Positions 18,111 through 27,437 of a DNA stretch of 64,000 nucleotides are shown here, in pieces. Position numbers and translations under genes: made by a program. Under the pieces are notes generated by a model that was not told the origin of the DNA, made no database searches, and saw only the letters and a list, made by a program, of their open reading frames with translations. The stretch comes from Pseudomonas sp. LP_7_YM (GTDB taxonomy: Bacteria > Pseudomonadota > Gammaproteobacteria > Pseudomonadales > Pseudomonadaceae): the NCBI RefSeq assembly GCF_004364435.1, contig NZ_SOCT01000002.1:682001-746000 (forward strand), read 5' to 3'. The stretch's first letter is position 1; each line of letters begins with the position of its first letter.

Positions 18111-21100
18111 TCAGTCAGGGCGAGCCCCGTCACGCTGTGTGTCTGCCCAAATGGCCGGGTCTGCGTTCGCTGCCAATTCAGCGAGAAATGCTTGAGGTGA
18201 GCGCAGAGCAAGCTCGGTCTTCTTTGACTTGGCAACGTTGAAATAGCGCAACGAACTCCACAATGAATAATCACCGACCATGTAGAAACGCCGTTTGGCT
18301 CGGGTTAACGCGACATTCAGCAGGTTCGGCTTGGAAGATGCCCATTGGGCGGCACCCGGTTTTTCAGCGTCGACACCCAGCACCATGAAAACGGTGTCCT
18401 GCTCTCTACCCTGGAAGGTATGCACAGTCCCGATATGGGTTTTCAGCCAGGCATTTAGTGTGTTGGCAGGCAGTTCCCTGAATTGACCATCGACACTCCA
18501 GTCAGTACGGCGGAGCCTGTTTTGCAATTCCTGACGAATCGCCTTGAAGGGGGAAATCACGAATAGCGCCGGCAATGCGCCGTCTCGCTGATAGAGCTGT
18601 TTGAGCACATGCACCATAAAATCGATCTGTTGCGGCACAACCTGCTTGTGTTCGGTTTTGCCAGCCATGTCGATCCAGCAGCTGTCGCAGTGCACAGGCG
18701 AGGCGTTCGCTGCCGTGCGACTCGGCAATCCGAATACCATCTTGTCCGAGTATGCGATGGAATTCGACAAGCTGAACATCGGTTCCAGGCAGCGCCGGTG
18801 CACCCGTAAAGGGCTGCCGATCCAGTGCAGCGTGTCATCTTCTCCTTCAGCGTAGCTTCCATAAGCGTTAGCCCGATCAGCGAGACTTTGTACCGAAACC
18901 CGATGCGGCGCGTATTGCTCGTCGGCAGTATGACTATCGACCTGGCTCAACGCCGTGATCAGACGCGCCGGAAGGGTGAAAACAGGCTCTATCTGCAAGG
19001 GATCGCCGACGATGACAGCCCTTTTTGCACGCCACAGGCCACCGACTGCTGCCTGCGGCACCGCTTGGCCCGCTTCGTCTATATAAAGCCAACCCAGAGA
19101 GTTCGGGCCCAGTCCCTGAAACTGATTGGCGAAAGATGCGAAGGTGGTAGAGATGACGGGGACAATCATAAACAGGCTTTGCCAGATCGGCAGGACATGG
19201 TCTGCATTTTCGGGCTTCTGGTTTTGCAACAGGTGCGAGAGAGCAAAGATGTTCCCGCCAAAGCCGCCGCCTTTTTTGCCGGTTTCCGCAAGCCATGCCT
19301 GATGCAGGTTCAGTGCAGCGGCGAACAGGCCCGAGCGCAAGGTGTTCATGGCCGCATCGTGCCAGAGCCCATGTATCTGGAAATAGTCATCTTCAAGTTG
19401 TGCCAGATCCGTCGGCAGAAGTGGTTCGCCTATTTGTGCGATGAGGCTTTCCCATTCCGTCACCAGATCCAGCCACTCAAGTCGTCGGCTTTCCAGCAGT
19501 TGCCGGGCGCTAGCGCTGGCAGCCGTGCACCCCTGCAGACTGTCTTCCAACCGGTTTGACAGATCGAATTTCAGCAGTGCAATTTTTTCCCGCATACGTT
19601 GTTGCTTGCTTGCGTTTTCAACCCTTTCGCTGTTGTAGGCCTTCGCTGAAGCCAGATTGAACAGACGCGCGACCCATCCCGGTCGCTTACGGTCGATCAG
19701 GCGTTCGTCTTCCCGAAGTTCATCCATAACCTGTTGCTCAGTGCAGAGGGATGCTTGTGCGTCGGTGATAGCGGTTTGCGCTTGCGTCAGCGATCGTTGC
19801 GCTTGATCGCTTGCGGTTTGTTGTTCGGCCAGAAATTGATGTTGGTCTGTTTGAGCAATAAGTAATGCGAGTTCGGCCAAGCGACTGCGCGCTATCAGCG
19901 CTTGTGTGACATCGGCGTCCGCCTTACGGAATTCAGCTGCAGCATGTTCGAACGCTTGGCCGGAATAATTTTTCAACCAGTGCCAGAGGTTCGCAGGCTG
20001 TTCAGGGTGTGGCGTTTCAAATGAATCATACATGACGCGATCACAGAATTTTTTCCGGTTACGCGAATTGCCCAACGCACAACTGATCAGTCCCCAAGGC
20101 ATATCCTGGTCGGAAGGCGATCGGACATTTCCCTTTTCCGACACGATGGCAAGGTTATGGGCTACGGGCTGGAGATACGAAAAGGTTTTCCAGTCTTGAC
20201 CCAGTTCCTTGCGCTTGGGCATGTCGACGGAGATGTTTTCAACCGCAGCGTTGTTGGAGGACGCCACGACCATTTCAAAGCCAGTCAACTCATCGATCAA
20301 AGGCCGGATATGGGTTTTTTCCGATCTTCCGCGAAAGCTGACTGACACTGCCCCTTTCTTGAACGCGTCTTTGGCTGAGCGCAGATTCGACAGGACACGA
20401 CCTCTTCGCACGATATTTTCCGCGAACAAATCCCGGAGCAACGTTGTTTTTCCAGTGCCAGGCGGTCCATTGACGGAGAAGATCCCCGATTCACCCAGCT
20501 GTTGCCGCATTGCATTGATCGCGAACTGCTGTCGTTGACTCATGGCATATCTGGGATCGGCCAACCAATGGCCGGCATTCATGCGCTCAGGCCGCAATGT
20601 TGCGAAGAGGGTCTGCCGGCCTTTCTCACTGAAAAGATCGACACGGCCGGACTCTACTCCGGGCATCAGGAACTGGCGCAAAGCCTCCGGAACATGCCCG
20701 TTACGCACGCTATTGATCGTTCGCTCGATGTCCTTGATATAAAAACTGTTGAGGATATCGATTTCAGGTTCGGTCTCTTCATCTGCAGCTACTTCCGGGG
20801 AGTGCGGCGAGACCGGTTCATCGCTTGAAGCTTCGTCCGTTTGGTCGGGGGAAGCGTCAGGCTCATTCGCCACTTTCGCCTTGCCCGGTCTGGGCTCATG
20901 TGCAATTACTTCGAGTACCGCCACAGGTTGATTGCCCTCGGGCTGGAAAACGGCCCAGCTGCAAAGAATTTCATGCAGACGCAGAACTTCCATCGCACTC
21001 AGAGGCAAATCCGTATGGTGTTTGCGGTTGCTCAGGAAATTCTTCAGGCGCACCTGAAGTTCTCCCTTGGCAGTTTCAAAACTGTCGAATGCCAGGGCAT

Positions 21101-21542
21101 CCAGTCCTTTCTGCGCCAAGGTGCCCAGTGCCCAGGGCAGGGCCGACACAGAAACAGTCTCGAGTTGGGGTACCCCTTGGCTATTCAGGCGGAGTTTGGC
21201 GAAACAGGTTTCACCGTCCAGCTCCGTGCGTTCATCCTCTTCAAAGATATTGAAAGAAGTGCGCTGAAGTTCAGCAGAAATATGACGCTCACAGAATGAC
21301 GAAATGCTCGATTTGTCGAATACACCCATGTAGAGGTTATAGCCGCTGATGTTCATCTGACGAGGCGGGCTAAAGGTTCTCCACCCGTCGTCAAATGACA
21401 GGGATAAAAGCTCGACTGATAACTTGCGGGTTTGCCACTTTTCCTTATCGCTGATTTGCTGATCCAACCCGAACGGTATGAAGAACTCGATTTTGTGCCA
21501 GTAATCGAGAATACCTAGAATTCGTTGCCGTTCCTTATCCAC
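18111..21542 (-). CDS. Large superfamily I (Upf1/DNA2-like) helicase, orphan
   Basis: This protein of about 1,143 residues is an ATP-dependent helicase of superfamily I. Counting from the upstream TTG, motifs in order are Walker A GPPGTGKTT (360-368), motif Ia VVASSNNAAVENI (426-438), DEAG (823-826), GDPLQ (847-851), RVHRRC (914-919), GTVHTFQGREQD (1039-1050) and ALTRAKRR (1079-1086). Between Ia and II is a long helical, probably coiled-coil insert (about 530-700). The N-terminal 330 residues match no domain I recognise and include an acidic linker (220-262). No nuclease domain is visible. The start is uncertain: GTG 21542 or TTG 21545. GC is lower than in the dsb genes (about 45% in bases 19801-19860 against 62% in 24061-24120), suggesting acquisition. 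Confidence 0.85.
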   Translation of the reverse strand: MDKERQRILGILDYWHKIEFFIPFGLDQQISDKEKWQTRKLSVELLSLSFDDGWRTFSPPRQMNISGYNLYMGVFDKSSISSFCERHISAELQRTSFNIFEEDERTELDGETCFAKLRLNSQGVPQLETVSVSALPWALGTLAQKGLDALAFDSFETAKGELQVRLKNFLSNRKHHTDLPLSAMEVLRLHEILCSWAVFQPEGNQPVAVLEVIAHEPRPGKAKVANEPDASPDQTDEASSDEPVSPHSPEVAADEETEPEIDILNSFYIKDIERTINSVRNGHVPEALRQFLMPGVESGRVDLFSEKGRQTLFATLRPERMNAGHWLADPRYAMSQRQQFAINAMRQQLGESGIFSVNGPPGTGKTTLLRDLFAENIVRRGRVLSNLRSAKDAFKKGAVSVSFRGRSEKTHIRPLIDELTGFEMVVASSNNAAVENISVDMPKRKELGQDWKTFSYLQPVAHNLAIVSEKGNVRSPSDQDMPWGLISCALGNSRNRKKFCDRVMYDSFETPHPEQPANLWHWLKNYSGQAFEHAAAEFRKADADVTQALIARSRLAELALLIAQTDQHQFLAEQQTASDQAQRSLTQAQTAITDAQASLCTEQQVMDELREDERLIDRKRPGWVARLFNLASAKAYNSERVENASKQQRMREKIALLKFDLSNRLEDSLQGCTAASASARQLLESRRLEWLDLVTEWESLIAQIGEPLLPTDLAQLEDDYFQIHGLWHDAAMNTLRSGLFAAALNLHQAWLAETGKKGGGFGGNIFALSHLLQNQKPENADHVLPIWQSLFMIVPVISTTFASFANQFQGLGPNSLGWLYIDEAGQAVPQAAVGGLWRAKRAVIVGDPLQIEPVFTLPARLITALSQVDSHTADEQYAPHRVSVQSLADRANAYGSYAEGEDDTLHWIGSPLRVHRRCLEPMFSLSNSIAYSDKMVFGLPSRTAANASPVHCDSCWIDMAGKTEHKQVVPQQIDFMVHVLKQLYQRDGALPALFVISPFKAIRQELQNRLRRTDWSVDGQFRELPANTLNAWLKTHIGTVHTFQGREQDTVFMVLGVDAEKPGAAQWASSKPNLLNVALTRAKRRFYMVGDYSLWSSLRYFNVAKSKKTELALRSPQAFLAELAANADPAIWADTQRDGARPD

Positions 21543-21620
21543 CAAAACCTGATTCCTTGCACTGGGCTAATATGGATCCGATTGTACAAGATTGGCGTTT
21601 TACTAACCTATGCCGACGTA

Positions 21621-22388
21621 CTACCTCGGCCCCATGATTTTGGCCAATACATCTGGCCGGGGCGCGCCCTGCTGTTGCTGCAGGTGGCCATTTTCGTCCT
21701 TATAGAAAATCGCTGGCGTGGAAGACAGTCCCATCTCTTCCATCAGCTTCAGGTTGGCGTCGAGCCTGGCTTGAATATCCTTCGGAATGCTGGACATGGC
21801 TTCAAGCGTGCTGCTCTTGCCTGCCTGCTCGTGCTTTTGCAGGGCCAGTTCCGGGTTGGCGTCATTCAGCAACGTGGCGGCCTTCGCGGCGCTGTCCTCG
21901 CGAATAATGCCAACCATGATGTGACGCAACTGGACCTTGCCCGATTTGACCCAGGGCCGGGCCTGCTCCCAGAACATGTTGCAGTACGGGCAATTGGCGT
22001 CGCTGAACAGGTAAATGACTTTCGGCGCGGTTTTGGCGCCGTCGGCGATCCAGGTGCTGCTTTCCATCTGGCTCCACATTTGCCTGCTCATGGGCTCATA
22101 GACCAGCTTCTGCAGCGGCGCTTCGCTCAGGTCTTCGCCCTTTTCATCGAACAGATTGCCAGCCAGCACATGCTTGCCATCGGACGTCAGATACAGCGCC
22201 ATTGCCTGTGTCTGATACTCGGCTGCGTAGCCTTTCAGGCCACCGGGCGCGTCAAAAGTACCCTTGATCGTCGCACCCTTGGCTTGGAGTGCCTTGATGG
22301 GGGCGGGCAATTCTTCAGCCTGTAACAATGCGCTTTGCACAGTCAGCAGGCCCATGGCGCCGAGCATGAAGGGTCGCATGAATCTCAT
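21621..22388 (-). CDS. dsbG: Periplasmic thiol:disulfide isomerase/chaperone DsbG
   Basis: DsbG belongs to the DsbC/DsbG family that repairs wrong disulfides or protects single cysteines in the periplasm. The 255-residue protein has a signal peptide (hydrophobic MLGAMGLLTVQSALL, then AEELPAP), an N-terminal dimerisation part, and a thioredoxin-fold domain with the active site CPYC (133-136), followed by the cis-proline in SSTPAIFYKD. Its ATG overlaps the stop of the upstream TlpA-like gene by four bases (ATGA). It is the last gene of a dsbD-tlpA-dsbG operon, in which DsbD supplies electrons to keep it reduced. Confidence 0.93.
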   Translation of the reverse strand: MRFMRPFMLGAMGLLTVQSALLQAEELPAPIKALQAKGATIKGTFDAPGGLKGYAAEYQTQAMALYLTSDGKHVLAGNLFDEKGEDLSEAPLQKLVYEPMSRQMWSQMESSTWIADGAKTAPKVIYLFSDANCPYCNMFWEQARPWVKSGKVQLRHIMVGIIREDSAAKAATLLNDANPELALQKHEQAGKSSTLEAMSSIPKDIQARLDANLKLMEEMGLSSTPAIFYKDENGHLQQQQGAPRPDVLAKIMGPR

Positions 22389-23233
22389 CGTGTGTTCCTT
22401 GGAATAGAGGGCTGTGAAACGGAAGACGGCTTCGGGTCGCTGACATTATCCAGATAGTGCTCCAGGCTGGCGTTGGACAATTCGCCTGTATGACTTCCCG
22501 ACAAGCTTCCGGCTGCGTTGTAGAAAAGCGTGGTTGGCAGCACGGCGGCCCCGACCTGTCGAGCCAGTTCAGCGGTGTCATCGAACAAAACGTTGTCCAG
22601 GTGCACGTTCTGCCTGATGAAGAATGTCGCTACTTCACGGCGATCTTCTGCCTGATTGACGAACAGGAAAACCACCTCGGGATTGGCCTGCTGGGCGGCC
22701 TGCAGTACCGGCATCTCGCGGCGGCATGGCGGGCACCATGTGGCCCAGAGATTGATCACCAGCGCCTTGCCTTGATAGTCGCTTAGCGATACGGACTCGC
22801 CCGCGGCGTTAAGCAGTGTTACCTCAGGCAGGCGCGCATCTTCGTGCTCGTTTAGCGCCAGGCCAGCGAGCCACCAGAACACTACACCGCTTGCTACACC
22901 CACGCCCAAGGGGGCGCGTAGTGCTGGCCGTTTCCAGCCATGTAACAGCGTGCTGATCAGAACGGCTGTCACGCCGGGCCAGACCAGAAAGCCGCCGTCG
23001 CGAATATCAATAATGTCCAAAGGGTGACTTTGATATTGCCTCCAGTAGGTAATCACGAAGCCCAGCCTGGCAACTACCAGCCCCAGTACGAACAAGCCGA
23101 ACAATACGCTCTCAGGATTGACCCGTTGCCGACGTCCTGCGAGCCAGCCTGCCAGTGTGGCCAGCGCCAGAGCAATTAGCAGCAGTAAATGATTGATCGC
23201 CAGCGCGAACGGGCCGAGGGTAACGCTCAGCAT
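22385..23233 (-). CDS. TlpA/DsbE-like membrane thioredoxin with Lgt-like N-terminal membrane domain
   Basis: The 282-residue protein has four N-terminal transmembrane segments (residues about 10-125) resembling a shortened Lgt-type membrane region, followed by a periplasmic thioredoxin domain of the TlpA/ResA/DsbE family with the active site WATWCPPCRR (Cys167 and Cys170). It probably passes electrons from DsbD to periplasmic targets. The ATG at 23233 overlaps the dsbD stop by one base (TGATG), so it is preferred to an upstream in-frame start inside dsbD. In P. aeruginosa the equivalent gene sits in the same dsbDEG order under DsbRS. Confidence 0.88.
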   Translation of the reverse strand: MLSVTLGPFALAINHLLLLIALALATLAGWLAGRRQRVNPESVLFGLFVLGLVVARLGFVITYWRQYQSHPLDIIDIRDGGFLVWPGVTAVLISTLLHGWKRPALRAPLGVGVASGVVFWWLAGLALNEHEDARLPEVTLLNAAGESVSLSDYQGKALVINLWATWCPPCRREMPVLQAAQQANPEVVFLFVNQAEDRREVATFFIRQNVHLDNVLFDDTAELARQVGAAVLPTTLFYNAAGSLSGSHTGELSNASLEHYLDNVSDPKPSSVSQPSIPRNTR

Positions 23234-24966
23234 CAGCCCCGCTCCCGTGTGGCCTGCCACTGTGCGATGAACGCACCGGCATCGACTTCGCCAGTGAGGC
23301 GCCGGTCACGTCGTTCGTTTCCGTCGGGACCCAGCCACAGCAGCGTCGGTGGCCCGGGCACTTGATAACGTTTGAGCAAATCGCGGTTGGCGTCGTTGTC
23401 AGCAGTCACGTCCAGGCGCAACAGACGTACGCCATTGAGCGCGTGAATGACTTCGCTTTTGCCGAAAACGGATTTCTCCATGATTTTGCAGGAGGTGCAC
23501 CAGTCGGCGTAGTAATCCACCAGCACCCACTGGCTGGCTGACGTCGCTGCGGCCAGTTCGCGGTCCAGGGCGGCAGGGTCGTTGAGTGTGACGAAGGCGC
23601 CGTTGGGTTCGCCGGCCCTTTCCTGGCGGGATCCGCTGTAAACCTTCAATGGCTGCCAGGGATCATCGGCGCCACCGGCAGCGCCGATCAGCAGCATTGC
23701 GCCCCACAACCCGAGAATCAGGCCTGCGGGCGCGCAGAGCCTGGCAGCCCATTTCAAGTTCCGCGTCTGCGTCACGGCGCTGAACCCTTCGATCAATAAC
23801 AAGGCGCCCAGCGATGCAAGCCATAGGCTTTCAGGCAGCAGTGGCCGGACCATGATCAGCGCCGTACCCAGCAGCACAAAGCCGAAGACACCCTTGACCA
23901 GATCCATCCACGCGCCCGGCCTGGGCAGGAAACGGTTGCCGACCGTGACCAACAGTAACAGCGGCAGACCAATCCCCAGGCCCATGACGAACAGCGCCAG
24001 TGCGCCGTGTACGGCATTACCGCTCTGAGCGATGTAAAGCAATGCCCCCGCCAGGGGGGCTGTCATGCAAGGCCCGACCATCAATCCCGATACAGCGCCC
24101 AGCACTCCAGCGCCTAGCAGGCTGCCGCTCCGGCGCTGACGCCCCGTGTCTTCCAGTCGGTCGCGCACAAATGCGGGCAGTTGCAGCTCGAAAAAACCGA
24201 ACATCGGCAGGGACAGGACGACGAACAGGCCAGCGAAGCTGCCGAGCAGCCAGGGTTGTTGCAGCGTCGATTGCAGATTGCCGCCCAGCAGCGCTGCCAC
24301 GACACCCAGCCCCGCGTAAATCAACGCCATGCTCAGCACGTAGACACTGGCAAGCGCAAAGCCTCGACGGGCACTGGCATCGCTGCCGACTACCACGCCA
24401 GCCAGAATGGGCAGCATCGGCAATGAACAAGGTGTGAAAGCCAGCAGCAGGCCCAGTCCGAAGAAGATCAGCAGGCTCCAGCCCAAAGAGCGTTCCTGCA
24501 GGGCAACGGCCAGCGCCTGATCGGGTGCCTGACGGTCGTTCACGTTGCTGCTGCCAGCGCCCAGATCGACAGTCCGGGTTTGCGGCGGATAACACAGACC
24601 CGCATCGGCACAGCCTTGCCAACCGACGGTGACCTGCCCGCTGGCGGACGCCGGAATCACCAGCTCAAGACCTTGGCGGTACACCTGCTGCGCGCCGAAA
24701 TACTCGTCGTTGTGCGCTTGCCCGGCGGGAAGGGAAGGTTGCTGATTGATGCTCAGACCCTCGAACTTGAGACGTTTCTGATAGAGGTAGTAACCCTGCG
24801 CGATTTGCCAGTACAGACGAGTTTCACCGGTGTCCAGTCGCTCCGAGCTGAACAAGAAGGCCTGCCCGACCGGCAGGAAATCAGGCTTCTTGAACAGATC
24901 CCCACCCGGCAATGCCTGCGCCAACAGCGGAAACAAAAGAAGCACCAAAACCCACACCCTGCGCAT
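23233..24966 (-). CDS. dsbD: Thiol:disulfide interchange protein DsbD
   Basis: DsbD carries electrons from cytoplasmic thioredoxin across the inner membrane to periplasmic Dsb proteins. The 577-residue protein has a signal peptide, an N-terminal alpha domain with Cys119 and Cys125 (GCADAGLCYPP), a central membrane domain with about eight helices and the paired cysteines Cys180 (FTPCSLP) and Cys300 (GPCMTAP), and a C-terminal thioredoxin gamma domain with DWCTSC (Cys490, Cys493). All six redox cysteines are present. It is the first gene of the minus-strand dsb operon and is divergent from the dsbR gene across a 176-bp regulatory gap. Confidence 0.95.
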   Translation of the reverse strand: MRRVWVLVLLLFPLLAQALPGGDLFKKPDFLPVGQAFLFSSERLDTGETRLYWQIAQGYYLYQKRLKFEGLSINQQPSLPAGQAHNDEYFGAQQVYRQGLELVIPASASGQVTVGWQGCADAGLCYPPQTRTVDLGAGSSNVNDRQAPDQALAVALQERSLGWSLLIFFGLGLLLAFTPCSLPMLPILAGVVVGSDASARRGFALASVYVLSMALIYAGLGVVAALLGGNLQSTLQQPWLLGSFAGLFVVLSLPMFGFFELQLPAFVRDRLEDTGRQRRSGSLLGAGVLGAVSGLMVGPCMTAPLAGALLYIAQSGNAVHGALALFVMGLGIGLPLLLLVTVGNRFLPRPGAWMDLVKGVFGFVLLGTALIMVRPLLPESLWLASLGALLLIEGFSAVTQTRNLKWAARLCAPAGLILGLWGAMLLIGAAGGADDPWQPLKVYSGSRQERAGEPNGAFVTLNDPAALDRELAAATSASQWVLVDYYADWCTSCKIMEKSVFGKSEVIHALNGVRLLRLDVTADNDANRDLLKRYQVPGPPTLLWLGPDGNERRDRRLTGEVDAGAFIAQWQATRERG

Positions 24967-25010
24967 GCCAAACCCCGGCCAGTCATCAAAGCCTGCGAGC
25001 CTGACGGGCA

Positions 25011-25030
25011 GTGATTAACAGGTGATTAAC
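25011..25030. promoter_or_regulatory. Probable DsbR binding box between dsbD and dsbR
   Basis: GTGATTAAC occurs twice (25011-25019 and 25022-25030), 11 bp apart start to start, one helical turn. Read on the minus strand it is GTTAAT-N5-GTTAAT, the same architecture as the tandem half-sites bound by OmpR-family regulators of the PmrA/QseB group. It sits 45 bp upstream of dsbD and 113 bp upstream of dsbR, suited to controlling both directions. Confidence 0.6.
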
Positions 25031-25142
25031 GGTAGCGTCAGAGGGCCGCTGACACACGGGTCCCCAGAGATGCGAGGGCGGATCATGCATAATCGGCCCT
25101 TAATCCGAGCCTGTTCCACTTGCCTTTTTTTCGAGGCCACCC

Positions 25143-25823
25143 ATGCACGTATTGCTCTGTGAAGACGACGATCTGATTGCCAGCGGCATCGTGGCCGGCC
25201 TCGACGCCCAAGGTCTGACCGTGGACCGTGTGGCCACTGCATCGGCTGCACGGGCGATGCTCTCGGCGGCGCATTTCGATGTGATGATCCTGGACCTGGG
25301 CCTGCCGGACGAAGACGGTCTCAAGCTGCTGCGCCAGTTGCGTCAACAAGGCGTTGACACTCCCGTACTGATCCTCACCGCGCGCGACACGGTCACCGAT
25401 CGCGTCGACGGTCTGCAGGCGGGCGCCGACGATTACTTGCTCAAGCCCTTCGACCTGCGCGAATTGAGTGCGCGGCTGCACACTCTGGTCCGGCGTATGG
25501 CCGGACGCAGTGTCAACGTTATCGAGCACGGCCTGCTGACTTACGATCCCAGCAGCCGGGAGACCCGTCTGGCAGGGCAGGCGGTGGACTTGTCGCGCCG
25601 CGAGCAGGCGTTGCTGCAGGCCCTGCTCAACAACCATGGCCGCGTGCTGTCCGGCGAGCAGCTCAAGGATTGCGTTTATGGTTTTGGCGACGAGGTCGAG
25701 AGTAACGCGCTCAACGTCCATATCCACCACCTGCGGCGCAAACTGGGAGGCGGCATCATCGAAACCGTACGCGGCCTGGGTTATCGGTTGGGGCCTGCCG
25801 GTGATCCGGAGCAACAGCGATGA
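25143..25823 (+). CDS. dsbR: OmpR-family response regulator DsbR
   Basis: This 226-residue response regulator has a receiver domain (phosphoacceptor Asp51 in MILDLGLPDED, acidic pocket EDDD at 7-10, Lys101 in KPFD) and a C-terminal winged-helix DNA-binding domain (from about 125, ending in HHLRRKLGGGIIETVRGLGYRL). It belongs to the QseB/PmrA subgroup. Its gene overlaps the kinase gene by four bases and is divergent from dsbD-tlpA-dsbG. The same arrangement in P. aeruginosa is the copper-responsive DsbRS system that activates dsbDEG, so a role as activator of the neighbouring operon is inferred with good support from context. Confidence 0.9.
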   Translation: MHVLLCEDDDLIASGIVAGLDAQGLTVDRVATASAARAMLSAAHFDVMILDLGLPDEDGLKLLRQLRQQGVDTPVLILTARDTVTDRVDGLQAGADDYLLKPFDLRELSARLHTLVRRMAGRSVNVIEHGLLTYDPSSRETRLAGQAVDLSRREQALLQALLNNHGRVLSGEQLKDCVYGFGDEVESNALNVHIHHLRRKLGGGIIETVRGLGYRLGPAGDPEQQR

Positions 25824-27145
25824 TGAGCCTCAGAACGCGCCTCAGCCTGACGCTGGGCTCGGCGTTCATCGTGATCTGGGTGCTTGCGGCCGCCTGGATG
25901 CTGCGCGACCTGCGCACGCAGATGATGGAATCCCTCGACCAGCGTCTGCAAGCGTCGGCGCGCATGGTGTCCGGGTTGCTGGAGCAAATGCAGATGCCCA
26001 GCGACAACGACGGCAAAACCCTGCATGCCGGTGAGTTGAGCATTCCGGACGGCATGGCCTGCCAGCTCAGTTCCTTGCGCGGGCAGGTGCTGGCACGCAC
26101 CGAGAGTTCGCCGGCCGAACCTTTGAAAGCAGACTCCAGCGGTTTCGTCGACCAGATGATCAATGGCGAACACTGGCGGGTGTACACCATGATGCACGGC
26201 AATGTGCGTGTGAGTACGGCGGATCGGCAGATCGAACGGGATGTGTTGGGGCGCTCGGTGCTGCTCGCCGCTTCGCTTCCCGTGTTGGTGGCATTGTTCG
26301 GTAGCCTGATTCTGGTCTGGTTCGGGATTGGTCGCGGCCTGGCGCCGTTGAACCGGATGCGCGATGCATTGAACCGGCACAGTGCCGATTCGGTCGAGCC
26401 GCTGGATGTACCCCACCTGCCCAGCGAATTACAGCCCTTGCTCAAGAGTCAGAATCAGCTGTTCCAGCGTATCGCCGAGACCCTCGAACGCGAACGCAGG
26501 CTCACGGGTGATGCCGCCCACGAGTTGCGCAGCCCGCTGACGGCCATCAAGACTCATCTGCAGGTTGCGCGCATGACCGAAGGCGACAAGCGCGACAGGG
26601 CGCTGGCCCATGCGGAGGAGGGCACCGATCGCATGCACCGCACGCTGGAGCAACTGCTGTTGCTGGCGCGGGTCGAGGGCAGCCTCTCCTTCGATGACGG
26701 CGTGCAGTGCGATGCCGAGAAAGTCGCGAGGCTGGCGATTCACGACGCCAGCCATGGCGATGAACAGCGTATCGAACTGATTATGCCTGTGCAGTTATCC
26801 ACCGCACCGGTGGAGATGCCGGCGGCGCTGGCGGTCGCGGCCTTGCGCAACCTGCTGGACAACGCATTGCGTCACACCCAGGCCGGGGAGCGGGTGGAGT
26901 TGAGTCTGGAGACGTTCGATGGTCAGGCGCATTTCCGCGTTCGGGATTACGGTCCCGGCATTCCTGAACCGGATCTAGACAAGATGACCCAGCGCTTCTG
27001 GCGTAACGGCAAGAGCCCCGGTGCCGGGCTTGGCCTGGCGATTGTGCAGGCTATCGTGCAGCGCTGCGCCTGCTCTTTGAAATTCGACAGCCGCCACGAT
27101 GGGCTGAGGGTGGAGTTGAGCATGCCGTTGCGAAGGGATGGTTGA
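25820..27145 (+). CDS. dsbS: Sensor histidine kinase DsbS
   Basis: This membrane sensor kinase of 441 residues partners DsbR. It has two transmembrane helices (about 10-28 and 147-170) flanking a periplasmic domain of roughly 115 residues, then a HAMP linker, the phosphoacceptor motif GDAAHELRSPLTA (His234), an N-box NLLDNALRHT, and GPGIPEPD and GLGLAIV ATP-binding motifs. The periplasmic part contains a single cysteine (Cys81, in GMACQLSS). In P. aeruginosa DsbS a periplasmic cysteine at nearly the same position is reported to sense copper, so metal or redox sensing is likely here too. ATGA overlap with dsbR indicates coupled translation. Confidence 0.9.
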   Translation: MMSLRTRLSLTLGSAFIVIWVLAAAWMLRDLRTQMMESLDQRLQASARMVSGLLEQMQMPSDNDGKTLHAGELSIPDGMACQLSSLRGQVLARTESSPAEPLKADSSGFVDQMINGEHWRVYTMMHGNVRVSTADRQIERDVLGRSVLLAASLPVLVALFGSLILVWFGIGRGLAPLNRMRDALNRHSADSVEPLDVPHLPSELQPLLKSQNQLFQRIAETLERERRLTGDAAHELRSPLTAIKTHLQVARMTEGDKRDRALAHAEEGTDRMHRTLEQLLLLARVEGSLSFDDGVQCDAEKVARLAIHDASHGDEQRIELIMPVQLSTAPVEMPAALAVAALRNLLDNALRHTQAGERVELSLETFDGQAHFRVRDYGPGIPEPDLDKMTQRFWRNGKSPGAGLGLAIVQAIVQRCACSLKFDSRHDGLRVELSMPLRRDG

Positions 27146-27157
27146 CTCGAGGCTTGC

Positions 27158-27181
27158 AGGCCGGCATGCGTGTGCCGGCCT
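27158..27181 (+). terminator. Hairpin terminator after dsbRS
   Basis: AGGCCGGCA and TGCCGGCCT form a perfect 9-bp stem with a six-base loop, but the following TATT is a poor T tract, so termination strength is uncertain. The rest of the 290-bp gap to the transporter holds no recognisable gene. Confidence 0.65.
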
Positions 27182-27437
27182 TATTGGCGCAGAGTGTTTG
27201 ATAAGCACTGACATGCATGTGAGCCGGTGTCGCTTTTCGGAACGAAACCCTGTGCCTCTGCCCGTCAGAAAACGCTGAAACAGCGACCATCCCTCCGACA
27301 ACTCTTTGATTCTGCTTCTTAATCCCGGACAATCGCGGCCCTTTCCCTGTAGAGAACCGGTCAGAAGCGCTGACTGCCGAGCTTTTCGACGCGCTTTTGA
27401 CTTTGTAGCTATCACCGGCAACGGAGAAATCGACCGG

